A stretch of 64,000 nt of DNA from Paraburkholderia sp. BL9I2N2 (GCF_004339745.1 NZ_SMGP01000002.1:930001-994000), one strand, 5' to 3'; counted from the stretch's first letter, positions 7,696-16,603 are shown. The notes: generated from the letters alone by a model not told the origin. Translations and numbers: made by a program.

Positions 7696-9570
7696 TTAGC
7701 CGAACGTGAAGGCAAACGCCTGCACGCCCGGGTCCAGAAACTCGATCGAGAAAGTGTGATCCCCGACTTCGCCGGTTTGCCGCACCAGTTGATAGAGACG
7801 CTGTCTGGTCACGGTGCCGCTGCCATCGGCAGCGACGTCGGTGCCGTGCGACGCGCCGGGCGCGGCGCCGTCGACGCTCACGCGAAACCGCACCGGCTTG
7901 CCATCCTTGCCCGGACCGAGCACTAGATGCAGGTCGCGTGCATGAAAGCGATACACGATGCGTCCCGACGGGGCCGCGAGCGTGGCGTGCTCCGCGCCCA
8001 CGTTCCATGAACCGGCGAGACCCCAGTCGTTGACGCCAGGTTGCGACGGCGCTGCATACGTGTGCGTCTTGTCCGCCACTTCCCCGCCCGGCGACGCGAA
8101 ATTCTCTGCCCGCTGATAACCGACGTAGGTTTCCGGCGATTGCATGTCGGCGTTGTCGGCCGCGGCCTGCACGCCTTGCGCGCCGCCGTTTGCAATACCG
8201 ATAGCGACCTTCGACGCGTTCGCATGGCCCGCTTCGGTCAGCAGTTGCTGGATCACCTTCTCGGATTCCGCGTAATCGCCTTCGCCGAAATGGTGATAAC
8301 GGATCTGCCCTTTCGCATCGACGAAATAGTGCGCGGGCCAGTACTGGTTGTTCAACGCGCGCCAGATCGCATAGTTGTTGTCGATCGCGACGGGATAGTC
8401 GACGCCGAGGTCGTGCGTGGCTTTCTTCACGTTGTCGATATTGCGTTCGAAGGCGAATTCCGGCGCATGCACGCCGATCACGACGAGCCCCTGATCCTTG
8501 TACTTCTGCGCCCATGCTTTGACATACGGCAGCGAGCGCAGGCAGTTGATACACGAGTAAGTCCAGAAATCGACCAGCACGACCTTGCCACGCAAGTCCT
8601 GCGTCGTAAGCGGCGGCGAATTCAGCCATTGGACCGCGCCGTTCAACGGGGGCAGCACGCCTTCGACGGGCAGCGGCGTCGCCTCGGCGGCGGTGCGCAT
8701 CATCGCGCCGCCCTGCGCGGCATTGGCCACGGTGGAATCCGCATCGGCGTTAGCGGCCGGTTGCGGTGCAGGGTTGGCGCTCGCCATCGCGCCGCCGGAC
8801 GCGTCGGCCGAATTGCCCGCGGCCGGCGCTTTGCCCGGCGCCGCGTTCGGCGACAGCTTATCCACGAGTTTCTGTTCGAGCCCGCCAGTTGCGACCGTGG
8901 AGACACGAGCGAGTATGCCGGTGTCGAAACCGAGCGCGATCGCCGCGACGCCACACAACATCAACGCGCCGATGCCGCGGCGGATCCATTCCCCCGCGCC
9001 CAGCGAACGCTTCATCGCCGTAAACACCTTGCCGCCGATCAGCAGCGCCACCGCCAGCGAAGTCGCCGCACCAGCCGCGTAGGCCGCCAGCAGCAACGTC
9101 GTGCCGACGCTCGCGCCGCGCAATGCCGCGCCTGTCAGCACGAGACCGAGAATCGGACCGGCGCACGGCGCCCAAAGCAGGCCGGTGGCAATGCCGAGCA
9201 GAAACGACGAACCCGCGCGGACCTGCTGACCGTCGGCCTGCGCGAAATTCGACAGGCGATTGCCGGCGCTCACAAGCGGCCGCATCAGATGATCGGCGAA
9301 GCGCGGGAACAGCAGCGTCAGCCCGAAGATCGCGAGCAGTGCGATGGCCAGCCAGCGGCCGTACTGGTTGGCTTGCGTGACCCAGCCGCCGCCCACTGCG
9401 GCAAGCGTCGCGACGAGGGCGAAGGTCAGCGCCATGCCCGCCAGCAAGGGCAAGCCGCTGCGCACGAAAGGTTGGTCGGCGCGCGCGAAAACGAAGGGCA
9501 GCACCGGCAGGATGCACGGGCTGAGAATCGTAAGGGCGCCGCCGAGATAGGCGAGAACGATGAGTAACAT
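7696..9570 (-). CDS. dipZ: DipZ-type thiol:disulfide transporter (CcdA + thioredoxin + C-terminal domain)
   Basis: The 624-residue fusion begins with a CcdA-like membrane domain (about residues 1-240) with the paired cysteines in SPCILPVLPF and WAPCAGPILG, which pass electrons across the inner membrane. A Pro/Ala-rich linker (about 240-310) leads to a TlpA-like thioredoxin domain with the CxxC in YSCINCLRS, then a C-terminal beta-rich DipZ domain. I chose the ATG at 9570, because the longer upstream reading lacks membrane-protein character. It is followed by msrA, so it likely feeds electrons to the exported MsrA. It is divergent from the two-component system at 9837, which may regulate it. 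Confidence 0.9.
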   Translation of the reverse strand: MLLIVLAYLGGALTILSPCILPVLPFVFARADQPFVRSGLPLLAGMALTFALVATLAAVGGGWVTQANQYGRWLAIALLAIFGLTLLFPRFADHLMRPLVSAGNRLSNFAQADGQQVRAGSSFLLGIATGLLWAPCAGPILGLVLTGAALRGASVGTTLLLAAYAAGAATSLAVALLIGGKVFTAMKRSLGAGEWIRRGIGALMLCGVAAIALGFDTGILARVSTVATGGLEQKLVDKLSPNAAPGKAPAAGNSADASGGAMASANPAPQPAANADADSTVANAAQGGAMMRTAAEATPLPVEGVLPPLNGAVQWLNSPPLTTQDLRGKVVLVDFWTYSCINCLRSLPYVKAWAQKYKDQGLVVIGVHAPEFAFERNIDNVKKATHDLGVDYPVAIDNNYAIWRALNNQYWPAHYFVDAKGQIRYHHFGEGDYAESEKVIQQLLTEAGHANASKVAIGIANGGAQGVQAAADNADMQSPETYVGYQRAENFASPGGEVADKTHTYAAPSQPGVNDWGLAGSWNVGAEHATLAAPSGRIVYRFHARDLHLVLGPGKDGKPVRFRVSVDGAAPGASHGTDVAADGSGTVTRQRLYQLVRQTGEVGDHTFSIEFLDPGVQAFAFTFG

Positions 9571-9836
9571 GTCAGTTCCGAACGTTCGTTTAGGTCGGTT
9601 AAAGTGGGCACGCTGGCTCAGGCGGCAGCCGGCGTGCAGTTCATCCAAAGCCTGATACTGCGGAAAGTGCCCACATCCTAGAGCGCCGCCGGTGTCGAAG
9701 TCCTCACGAAAAGTTAAATTAAATGTGATAACTCGCTGCCGGGAAATTTTGCACAATGGCGCAAGGGCCGTTTTTCCCGGCGGCCATGCCCGGCCCCTCT
9801 CCTCAACCACGCCCTGAACCGCGGCTGAAGCCCACC
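9571..9836. promoter_or_regulatory. Divergent promoter region, dipZ-msrA / two-component system
   Basis: The 266-bp region separates the minus-strand dipZ-msrA unit from the plus-strand response regulator. AT-rich tracts around 9713-9735 (GTTAAATTAAATGTGATAA) are suited to promoter elements. No clear direct-repeat operator for the OmpR-type regulator could be fixed by eye. Confidence 0.45.
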
Positions 9837-10583
9837 ATGGACAATTTGAAGCGCATCCTCATCGTCGAAGACGACGTCGACATCGCCAACGTGCTGAGCC
9901 TGCATTTGCGCGACGAGCGCTATGAAGTCGTGCACAGCGCCGACGGCAATGAAGGGCTGCGCCTGCTGGAACAAGGCGGCTGGGACGCGCTGATCCTCGA
10001 TCTGATGCTGCCCGGCGTCGACGGACTGGAAATCTGCCGGCGCGCCCGCGCGATGACGCGCTATACGCCGATCATCATCACCAGCGCCCGTTCGAGCGAA
10101 GTGCACCGGATTCTCGGCCTCGAACTCGGCGCGGACGACTATCTCGCCAAACCGTTCTCCGTGCTCGAACTGGTGGCGCGCGTGAAGGCGCTGCTGCGCC
10201 GCGTCGACGCGCTGGCGAAAGACTCGAAAATCGAAGCCGGCAGTCTGCGCATCGCCGGGTTGTCGATCGATCCGCTCACGCGCGAGGCCGCCGTCGACGG
10301 CAAGCCGATCGAACTCACGCCGCGCGAATTCGACCTGCTGTACTACTTCGCGCAGCATCCCGGCAAAGTGTTCTCGCGCATGGACCTGCTCAATGCGGTG
10401 TGGGGCTATCAGCACGAGGGCTACGAGCACACCGTCAACACCCATATCAACCGGCTGCGCGCGAAGATCGAGGCCGATCCGGCCCAACCCGAGCGCATCC
10501 TGACCGTCTGGGGACGCGGCTACAAGCTCGCTGTGCCCGGCGAGCCACCGGCGCCCGCCGGCGCACCGAAGGACCCATCGTGA
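9837..10583 (+). CDS. OmpR-family response regulator
   Basis: The 248-residue regulator has a receiver domain (acidic pocket E11/D12, phosphoacceptor D55 in LILDLMLPG, conserved K105 in AKPFS). A winged-helix output domain follows (about residues 140-240) with LTPREFDLLYYF and TVNTHINRLRAKIE, ending RILTVWGRGYKL. The ATG at 9837 places the receiver at residue 6; an upstream ATG at 9756 would add a proline-rich unmatched leader. The stop overlaps the GTG start of the histidine kinase (GTGA), so the two are translationally coupled. Its targets are not known; the divergent dipZ-msrA unit is the obvious candidate. Confidence 0.93.
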   Translation: MDNLKRILIVEDDVDIANVLSLHLRDERYEVVHSADGNEGLRLLEQGGWDALILDLMLPGVDGLEICRRARAMTRYTPIIITSARSSEVHRILGLELGADDYLAKPFSVLELVARVKALLRRVDALAKDSKIEAGSLRIAGLSIDPLTREAAVDGKPIELTPREFDLLYYFAQHPGKVFSRMDLLNAVWGYQHEGYEHTVNTHINRLRAKIEADPAQPERILTVWGRGYKLAVPGEPPAPAGAPKDPS

Positions 10584-12076
10584 ATCTGACGCTGACCCAG
10601 CGGCTCTCGCTCGTTTTCTCCGTACTGTTGCTGGCATGCTGCGGCGCGTCGGCCCTCCTGCAAATCCGCTCGAGCGATCTGCACGAGAAGGAAGTGATAC
10701 AGAGCCTGTCACGCAATCTCGCCGACCATATCGCTCATGGCAATTCGCTGATGGACGCCAACGGCTTGCGGCCCGACGCGGTCCGGCAATTGTTCGGTCA
10801 GTTGATGAGGGTGAATCCGAGCGTCGAGGTCTATCTGCTCGACAATCAAGGGCGCATCAAAGGCGACGATGCGCCCGCGGGACACGTCAAGCGCGAGCAG
10901 GTGAATCTTGCGCCGATCCGGCAGTTCATCGCGGGAGACGCGTTGCCGATTCTCGGCGACGACCCGCGCAGCGTCGACGGTAAAAAGGTGTTCAGCGCAG
11001 CACCGCTGCAATTGAGCGGACAGGCGCCGTCCGGCTATATTTACGTGGTCCTGCTCGGCGAGGAACACGATGCGCTCGCCGCGCGCGTGGCGGCCAGTTC
11101 CGTGCTGCGCACGACGTTGTGGTCGATGGCGCTAGTCGCCCTGTTGGGATTGCTCGCCGGTTTGACCGCGTTCGGCCTGATCACGCGGCCGCTGCGCCGC
11201 CTGACCGACGCCATGCGCCGATTCGATGCGGAGGGCGAACCCGACACCCAGCCGAGCGTGCCGCGTTCATCGCCGGCCGGTCGGCGCGACGAAATCGCCG
11301 TGCTCGAAGCGACGTTCGCGCAGATGGCACACCGCATCGGCGAGCAATGGCGTGCGCTGACGCGGCAGGACCAGCAGCGCCGCGAACTGATCGCCAATAT
11401 TTCGCACGACCTGCGCACACCGTTGACCTCGCTGCACGGCTACCTCGAAACGCTGTCGTTGAAGTCCGACACGCTCGGCGAGACGGAGCGCAAACGCTAT
11501 CTGGCGATCGCGCTCGCGCAAAGCGTCAAGGTGGGCCGGCTCGCGCAGGCCTTGTTCGAACTGGCGAGGCTCGAACACGGCAACGTGCAACCCGCGCTTG
11601 AACAGTTCTCGCTGGTCGATCTGGTACAGGACGTCTTTCAGAAATTCGAATTGCCGGCCGAAGCGCGGCACATTCAGTTGCGAGCGAATATTCCGCCACG
11701 CTTGCCCAACGTCTGCGCCGATCTCGGCATGATCGAGCGCGTGCTGACGAATCTGCTCGACAACGCGATTCGACATACACCCGCTGAAGGATCGGTCGAA
11801 GTCGATCTCGCGCATAAGGAAGGCAAGGTGTCGGTCACGGTCAGCGACACTGGCCCCGGCATTCCGCCCGAGCAGCGCGAAGGTCTGTTCGAGCGTCCAT
11901 TCAGTTCGGGCGGCGCGCATCGGGGCGGTGGACTGGGGTTGCTGATCGTCCAGCGCATGCTGCAATTGCACCATAGCCAGATACGCCTGCTCGACACGGC
12001 GGGAACGGGCACGACCTTCTGCTTCGAGTTGCCGACGGCCGCTACCCGGTCGAGTGCCGCCGGTGTCCTGATGTAA
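10580..12076 (+). CDS. Sensor histidine kinase, partner of the adjacent OmpR-type regulator
   Basis: The 498-residue membrane kinase has a first transmembrane segment at about residues 10-30 and a periplasmic sensor domain of about 140 residues. A second transmembrane segment (TTLWSMALVALLGLLAGLTAFGL) and a HAMP region follow. The HisKA phosphoacceptor is in ISHDLRTPLTSL. The HATPase_c part has the N box NLLDNAIRHTP, G1 SDTGPGIPPEQ and G2 GGGLGLLIVQ. GTG start at 10580 overlaps the regulator stop by four bases. The signal sensed cannot be read from the sequence; the context with dipZ-msrA suggests an envelope stress. Confidence 0.93.
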   Translation: MNLTLTQRLSLVFSVLLLACCGASALLQIRSSDLHEKEVIQSLSRNLADHIAHGNSLMDANGLRPDAVRQLFGQLMRVNPSVEVYLLDNQGRIKGDDAPAGHVKREQVNLAPIRQFIAGDALPILGDDPRSVDGKKVFSAAPLQLSGQAPSGYIYVVLLGEEHDALAARVAASSVLRTTLWSMALVALLGLLAGLTAFGLITRPLRRLTDAMRRFDAEGEPDTQPSVPRSSPAGRRDEIAVLEATFAQMAHRIGEQWRALTRQDQQRRELIANISHDLRTPLTSLHGYLETLSLKSDTLGETERKRYLAIALAQSVKVGRLAQALFELARLEHGNVQPALEQFSLVDLVQDVFQKFELPAEARHIQLRANIPPRLPNVCADLGMIERVLTNLLDNAIRHTPAEGSVEVDLAHKEGKVSVTVSDTGPGIPPEQREGLFERPFSSGGAHRGGGLGLLIVQRMLQLHHSQIRLLDTAGTGTTFCFELPTAATRSSAAGVLM

Positions 12077-12118
12077 CTTACTTAACGAAGAGCGCCTTGC
12101 TTCGCTGCGGATTCAGGC

Positions 12119-12778
12119 TCAGACCAGCAAGTCTTCATAGAACGCCCCGAATGGCCGGGTCGGATGGGCAAGCTGGATTTCCAGAATCCACAGGCCGGCG
12201 TCCGGACAATCGGCGAAATCGCCCAGGTTGCCGGCCTTGTAGATCGCGTGCGGAAAGTCGCTGACGCGATGGCCCTTGATATCCAGATTCAGACGCCAAC
12301 CGAGCGCGGCCGCGCGCTGCTCCGCAAAGTCGTATAGCGCTTTTCCGCCAGCGCGGGTCGTGCGCCAATGGTGTGCCACCTCGTCGAATACCGTTTTCGC
12401 GGCATCCGCGCAGGCCTTCATCCCAGCGTCGTTGCCGACCACCAAGGTGGCGCCCGCGTCGCCTTCGTGCCCATCCCAAACCACACCGAGGTCGACGAAG
12501 AAAATATCGTCTTCCTTGAGCCGCAGGTCGCCTTCCGATGGCTGCTTGAACACCTTCAGGGTGTTTTCGCCAAAGCGCACCAGAATCGGATGCCAGATAC
12601 GGTCCATGCCCATTTCGTTGAGCACGTTATGGCATTCCGCCTTTGCCTCTGTCTCCAGCATGCCAGGCCGTACCCGTTGCGCCAGCCGGTTCACGGCTTC
12701 CCACGTCTTGCCCTGCGCGTATTTCATCGACTCGAGCACGTATCTGCTTCCGACCGCCTGCTTTGCCGCAGCTTCCAT
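12119..12778 (-). CDS. M24-family metallopeptidase / creatinase-like (aminopeptidase P fold)
   Basis: The 219-residue protein has the pita-bread fold signature of the M24 family. The metal-ligand series reads D in FVDLGVVW, D in HEGDAGATL, H in KGHRVSDF and E in WILEIQL. It lacks the N-terminal domain of longer aminopeptidase P proteins. The first in-frame ATG that starts family-like sequence (MEAAAKQAVGSRYV) is at 12778; an upstream extension to 12841 has no family character. It ends close to the histidine kinase on the opposite strand (convergent). It probably hydrolyses an X-Pro or related substrate in the cytosol, but the exact substrate is unknown. Confidence 0.8.
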   Translation of the reverse strand: MEAAAKQAVGSRYVLESMKYAQGKTWEAVNRLAQRVRPGMLETEAKAECHNVLNEMGMDRIWHPILVRFGENTLKVFKQPSEGDLRLKEDDIFFVDLGVVWDGHEGDAGATLVVGNDAGMKACADAAKTVFDEVAHHWRTTRAGGKALYDFAEQRAAALGWRLNLDIKGHRVSDFPHAIYKAGNLGDFADCPDAGLWILEIQLAHPTRPFGAFYEDLLV

Positions 12779-13206
12779 CCCATCTCTCCGGTTATATCCG
12801 CTTGAATATAGCGAGCGGAACAGCAGGTGTCCACGGCGCACGTCACCTTACTGTGTGTCATAAAGACGACAACTACCTACGAATTCGTTTACGAGAAGTT
12901 AACAGGCCGATATATTCCGCAAGACATAACGGGACAAGACGGCTCGCTTCTTTCAAAGACACTCGCGCGCCGGACCGATTCGCCGATGCTCCGACGCGTC
13001 CGTCACCAGGCGGCGCCGATCGCGCACAACGTGGTCGTCGTCTCGCCCCCGTTCAATCGCACTCTTCAGACATCGATCTTTCCCTGCGCGACCTCGTGCG
13101 GCTTTGCCGTGGGCGCTCGATTCATGTCTGGTGCCGTTTGCCAACCCGGTTCGCGCCGCGCGCAACAACCTGCGCCGCGCAGCCACCCTATAAGAAGAAG
13201 GAAAAG
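12779..13206 (+). promoter_or_regulatory. Upstream region of the porin gene
   Basis: This 428-bp region between the minus-strand M24 gene and the porin has no supported gene. It starts AT-rich (about 12860-12930, including GTTAACAGGCCGATATATTCC), which is a plausible promoter area, and ends with a purine-rich ribosome site (AGAAGAAGGAAAAG) just before the porin ATG. The length leaves room for a long leader, which is common for regulated porins, but no specific sRNA site was identified. Confidence 0.4.
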
Positions 13207-14373
13207 ATGAAAAAGACCCTGCTCGCAACCGCCGTCCTCGGAAGCATGACGCTCAACGCACATGCACAAAGCAGCGTCACGCTTTACGGCCTGATCGATG
13301 CCGGTATCAGCTACGTGAACAACGCCCGCGCCGGCACGGGCCACGACCACCTCGTCAAATACGACGACGGCGTTGCGTCGGGCAGCCGCTGGGGCCTGCG
13401 CGGCACGGAAGATCTGGGCGGTGGCCTGAAGGCGCTGTTCGTATTGGAAGGCGGCTTTAACAGCGGCAACGGCACGCTCGGCCAAGGCGGCGCACTGTTC
13501 GGCCGTCAGGCTTATGTCGGTCTGTCGCAGAACAAGGTCGGCGCGCTGACGTTCGGCCGCCAGTATTCGTTTTCGACGGACTACCTGGGCGGCACGTATT
13601 CGACCGGCAGCCAAACCGTTGCAGGCAACTACGCTTATCACATCAACGACGTCGACCAGTTGACGTCCAGCCGTATCAACAACGCAGTCAAGTTCAGCAG
13701 CGCGAACTTCTCCGGCTTCACGTTCGGCGCGTTGTATGGCTTCTCGAACCAGGCAGGCGCTTTTGCCGGCGCACCGGCAAGCGGCACGGCCGCGGCACCG
13801 GTCGCGGGTTCGTCGCGCGCGTATAGCTTCGGGGCAAACTACGCGAACGGCCCGATCAGCGTCGGCGCCGCGTACACGGACATCCGCTTCCCGAGCCAGG
13901 CCGTCCCGACCTTCTCGACCACCCTTGCAAACGTGACGACAGGCAACGTGCGCGACTTGCGTACGTACGGTGTCGGTGGCCGTTACACGATCGGCGCGGC
14001 CACGCTGTGGGCGCTCTACACCAATACGCGTTTCGAAACGCTGACGGGCGCGGCGACCACGTTCACGGCTTACGATGCAGGCGCGAAATACGCGTTCACC
14101 GCGGCCTTGACGGTCGGCGCGGGCTATACGTACATGCATTTGAGCAACGCGAACACGGGCCACTGGAATCAGGGTGACCTGAGCGTCGACTACGCGCTGA
14201 GCAAACGTACTGACGTGTATGCGCTGGGTATCTACCAGATCGCTTCGGGCCACAACACGGCAACGGGCGATGTGCAAGCGCAGATCGGCTCGAGCACGAG
14301 CTTCTTCGGTCCGTCGGGTCCGGGCGCGGACAACCAGTTGGCATTCCGCGTCGGCATTCGCCATCGTTTTTGA
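13207..14373 (+). CDS. Gram-negative porin (OmpC/OpcP type)
   Basis: The 388-residue outer-membrane general porin forms water-filled trimeric beta-barrels. It has a signal peptide of about 20 residues ending AHAQ, then the family start SSVTLYGLIDAGISYVNN. Next come GSRWGLRGTEDLGGGLKALF, LFGRQAYVGL (loop L3 preceding region) and multiple alternating beta strands, ending with the C-terminal phenylalanine in RVGIRHRF. That last residue is the outer-membrane assembly signal recognised by BamA. Burkholderiales carry many such paralogues, so an exact name is not given. A palindromic hairpin follows at 14381-14402. Confidence 0.95.
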   Translation: MKKTLLATAVLGSMTLNAHAQSSVTLYGLIDAGISYVNNARAGTGHDHLVKYDDGVASGSRWGLRGTEDLGGGLKALFVLEGGFNSGNGTLGQGGALFGRQAYVGLSQNKVGALTFGRQYSFSTDYLGGTYSTGSQTVAGNYAYHINDVDQLTSSRINNAVKFSSANFSGFTFGALYGFSNQAGAFAGAPASGTAAAPVAGSSRAYSFGANYANGPISVGAAYTDIRFPSQAVPTFSTTLANVTTGNVRDLRTYGVGGRYTIGAATLWALYTNTRFETLTGAATTFTAYDAGAKYAFTAALTVGAGYTYMHLSNANTGHWNQGDLSVDYALSKRTDVYALGIYQIASGHNTATGDVQAQIGSSTSFFGPSGPGADNQLAFRVGIRHRF

Positions 14374-14380
14374 TGCATAC

Positions 14381-14402
14381 GCAACTCGCCATGGCGAGTT
14401 GC
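14381..14402. terminator. Palindromic hairpin after the porin
   Basis: GCAACTCGCC is followed by AT and its exact complement, eight bases after the porin stop. It would form a strong stem, but the downstream T-run is weak, so this may be a terminator or an mRNA 3'-end stabiliser. Confidence 0.5.
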
Positions 14403-14436
14403 GCTGTTAGTTGAACGGTATCTCGCCGCGCAACAA

Positions 14437-14491
14437 CCGACGAGCTTCAGTGTCCGCACTTCTCTTTGTGCTGCACGCTGAAGCTCGTCGG
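14437..14491. repeat. Long inverted repeat, 14-bp arms
   Basis: Arms at 14437-14450 (CCGACGAGCTTCAG) and 14478-14491 are perfect complements. They enclose a 27-base loop that can form an inner GCAC/GTGC pairing. It lies between the porin 3' end and the 3' end of the minus-strand cyclase-anchor-like gene, about 42 bases past that stop. It could be a structured 3' end or a small RNA; there is no T-run typical of an intrinsic terminator. Confidence 0.55.
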
Positions 14492-14532
14492 CACATCCTG
14501 GGTCGTGAATGACACGCGATGAACGTCGAGAA

Positions 14533-15414
14533 TCAGGCGTCAATCATCGCCTTCCGAAGCCGCCGACGTTCCAGCCAGTTACGTAGCTGGCCCGCCACGA
14601 ACGCACCGATCAGCAACGACAGATACAGCATCAGGATGTTGTGGCGCCATGCATCGAGCGCGAGTTGATGCCCGACCAGCTTCGGGTCGGCGTGCAATGG
14701 TCCGACACGAAGTGCCAGGACCGCCAGCTTCATTCGAACAAAACCCACAGCGGACAGCGTAGGCAACAGAACGAGCAGTGCAATCAGAAAGGGCTTCGCG
14801 CGCCGCGCCCCTTCACGATGACGCATACGCAGCCACAGTCCCAGACAACCATGTACCCAGCCCGGCGCAAGCAGCGCAAGCTGCAAACCTTGCGTGCCGC
14901 TGGTGATGAGCGATATCACGATGCGCTCGTAGTTCGGTTCGAAACCGTACAGCGACGAGGCAAGGCGGGTGGACACCACATGGCGGATCAGCAGTAGAGG
15001 CAGACTCAGTCCCGCCCAAAGCCGAACCCATTCAGTGAGCGGCAGCTTCCAGTGACGGCGGCCATAGATCGTTCGCAGCGCCAGCGAAAAATGCAATAAC
15101 GACGCGCCATAAAGGAGCACCGTTCCCGGCGCACTGCGCCACACCCGCAGCGCCAGCACAAGACCGCGCCCCGCAAGATCCAGCGACCAGATTCCGAGTG
15201 CGTGATTGACCAGGTGCAGGGAAAGATAGACCAGCAGAATCACACCGGACACGAGCTGACAGCGGCGCAGAAAAGTATGGACGGTCGATTCCCTCACAAC
15301 GCGAGCAGACAAACTCAGCGGCCGCCGAAAAGGCATCAGCGGCGCGCGCCCGGCGGCTCGCAGCATATCGCCCGCAAGCAGAGGCTTCCAGGTCGCAATG
15401 CGCGTTCGATTCAT
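14533..15414 (-). CDS. Membrane protein resembling the haem-type anchor of adenylate cyclases
   Basis: The 293-residue integral membrane protein has about six hydrophobic segments. Histidines sit in helices (LHLVNHALGIW, LLHFSLAL, LIRHVVSTR, GWVHGCLGL), a pattern of succinate-dehydrogenase-like cytochrome b anchors. In alphaproteobacterial and betaproteobacterial adenylate cyclases the same module is followed by a ferredoxin and a cyclase catalytic domain. Neither is encoded here, so the module stands alone. The ATG overlaps the TGA of the upstream 65-residue gene (ATGA), implying coupled translation. Function unknown; a redox-sensing or electron-transfer membrane role is an inference. Confidence 0.65.
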   Translation of the reverse strand: MNRTRIATWKPLLAGDMLRAAGRAPLMPFRRPLSLSARVVRESTVHTFLRRCQLVSGVILLVYLSLHLVNHALGIWSLDLAGRGLVLALRVWRSAPGTVLLYGASLLHFSLALRTIYGRRHWKLPLTEWVRLWAGLSLPLLLIRHVVSTRLASSLYGFEPNYERIVISLITSGTQGLQLALLAPGWVHGCLGLWLRMRHREGARRAKPFLIALLVLLPTLSAVGFVRMKLAVLALRVGPLHADPKLVGHQLALDAWRHNILMLYLSLLIGAFVAGQLRNWLERRRLRKAMIDA

Positions 15415-15608
15415 TTCGGCCCCCACGCACGAGGCCGTTCCTGCCGGTTGCCACCCGTTTTGTGATTCACCGGCGCCTGGCGAATAGCGTCCGCAAATTT
15501 CTGTAGCGCCGACAGCGAACCGCACACGCTGTGGTATTCCTCCCGGCCGATCCGGGCGTCGAGAATAACCGCCATTCCCGATTGGCGGGCCATGTCGATG
15601 ATGTCCAT
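15411..15608 (-). CDS. Small conserved hypothetical protein, coupled to the membrane anchor gene
   Basis: The 65-residue product begins MDIIDMARQSGMAVILDARIG and continues with EEYHSVCGSLSALQKFADAIR, a compact alpha/beta composition without signal peptide. The ATG at 15608 is six to seven bases after a GGGGGTGA ribosome site; longer starts are possible (GTG at 15617). Its stop overlaps the start of the membrane protein by four bases, indicating an operon of two. I do not recognise a named family; similar small proteins with an Ile-Gly-xx-Tyr core occur in this group of organisms. Confidence 0.7.
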   Translation of the reverse strand: MDIIDMARQSGMAVILDARIGREEYHSVCGSLSALQKFADAIRQAPVNHKTGGNRQERPRAWGPK

Positions 15609-15795
15609 TTTGATCACCCCCAATTCGTGTCTTCACGCACTGCAAGACGCGGAATCCGAGGCGGTTATTCCCACGCTTTTCTCAGCGCGCTGCCGGGAAT
15701 AAGAAATCCACTCCGCTGGTTTACCGGTTCAGAGCGTGCTGATGCCGACTCGCGTCGAGTTCGAACCTTGCGCTCGCATATCGAGGAGTATTGAC

Positions 15796-16116
15796 ATGAA
15801 ACTGATCTCTCTGAACCGTCTCATGGTCCGCGCCGTAGCCGGCGCACTCGTCGCAAGCGCCGCCCTTCTGGCGACGGCGAGCGGTGCCTATGCGCAAACA
15901 TCGGCCACGCCCGGCACGCATCAAGTCACGCGCGCAGAAGTGCGCCATGAACTCGAGGAGTTGGAAGCCGCCGGCTACGACCCGTCTCGCGGCGACGAAA
16001 GCGACTATCCGGCCGATATTCAGGAAGCGGAAAGAAAAGTAGCCGCCATGCACGCAGCCCAGCAGAGCGCGCTCAGCGACAATCAGCCGGCAATGCAAAA
16101 CATGCCCATGCATTGA
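15796..16116 (+). CDS. DUF4148 exported small protein
   Basis: The 106-residue protein has a signal peptide of about 34 residues ending GAYAQ, then TRAEVRHELEELEAAGYDPSRGDE and YPADIQEAERKVAA. That is the DUF4148 pattern, abundant and multi-copy in Burkholderia-group genomes and often induced by envelope or growth conditions. The periplasmic role is unknown. It is monocistronic, with a ribosome site GAGGAG and a good intrinsic terminator at 16163-16198. Confidence 0.88.
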   Translation: MKLISLNRLMVRAVAGALVASAALLATASGAYAQTSATPGTHQVTRAEVRHELEELEAAGYDPSRGDESDYPADIQEAERKVAAMHAAQQSALSDNQPAMQNMPMH

Positions 16117-16162
16117 TGGCGGTCCGGTGTGTGTGAACCTGTGGACAGCGGGTTCTCCTTTT

Positions 16163-16198
16163 GAGCGTCGGTCTTCTTCCGATCGACGCTCCTTTTTT
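16163..16198 (+). terminator. Rho-independent terminator after the DUF4148 gene
   Basis: GAGCGTCG at 16163-16170 pairs with CGACGCTC at 16184-16191, and the stem is followed by six consecutive T residues (16193-16198). It sits 47 bases after the stop. Confidence 0.85.
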
Positions 16199-16234
16199 CC
16201 CGGCATCGAACTCACCGCACGCGGGCGTTCGCGT

Positions 16235-16603
16235 CTAGCGGCTGGAAGCGAAACTGCGGCTGGAGATCGAGATGGAATTGCCGTCGGGGTCCTTGGCATT
16301 GGCAAATGTGTAGCCGTCCGCCCGATGCGTTGCGCCGAATTGAAGGCCGTTCTTTGCGCATTGCTCCTTGAACGCCTCCACGTCCCGAATATCGAAAACG
16401 AGTTTGACGGTCACTTGTCCGGACTTCACTGCCCTCCCCGCCTGATGAACCATGATGATGGCGCCGCCGTGCGGCGACACCAATTCGATGATGCGGTCAT
16501 CTGGGTCGACTTTGCGGGCGAATCCGAAGTGTCGTTCATAGAACGCACAGGTCTTAGGGACGTCTTTCACATACAGCAAGATCCGGTTCAAAGTGGGCTG
16601 CAT
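16235..16603 (-). CDS. VOC-family (glyoxalase-like) protein
   Basis: The 122-residue protein has the paired beta-alpha-beta-beta-beta units of the vicinal oxygen chelate fold: LNRILLYVKDVPKTCAFYERHFGF at the N-terminus and KDPDGNSISI at the C-terminus. These cytosolic proteins include glyoxalase I, bleomycin-resistance proteins and ring-cleaving dioxygenases. Single-domain members with this spacing are usually unassigned. The metal-ligand positions of glyoxalase I are only partly kept. It is monocistronic on the minus strand, downstream of the CPBP-like gene. Confidence 0.85.
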   Translation of the reverse strand: MQPTLNRILLYVKDVPKTCAFYERHFGFARKVDPDDRIIELVSPHGGAIIMVHQAGRAVKSGQVTVKLVFDIRDVEAFKEQCAKNGLQFGATHRADGYTFANAKDPDGNSISISSRSFASSR

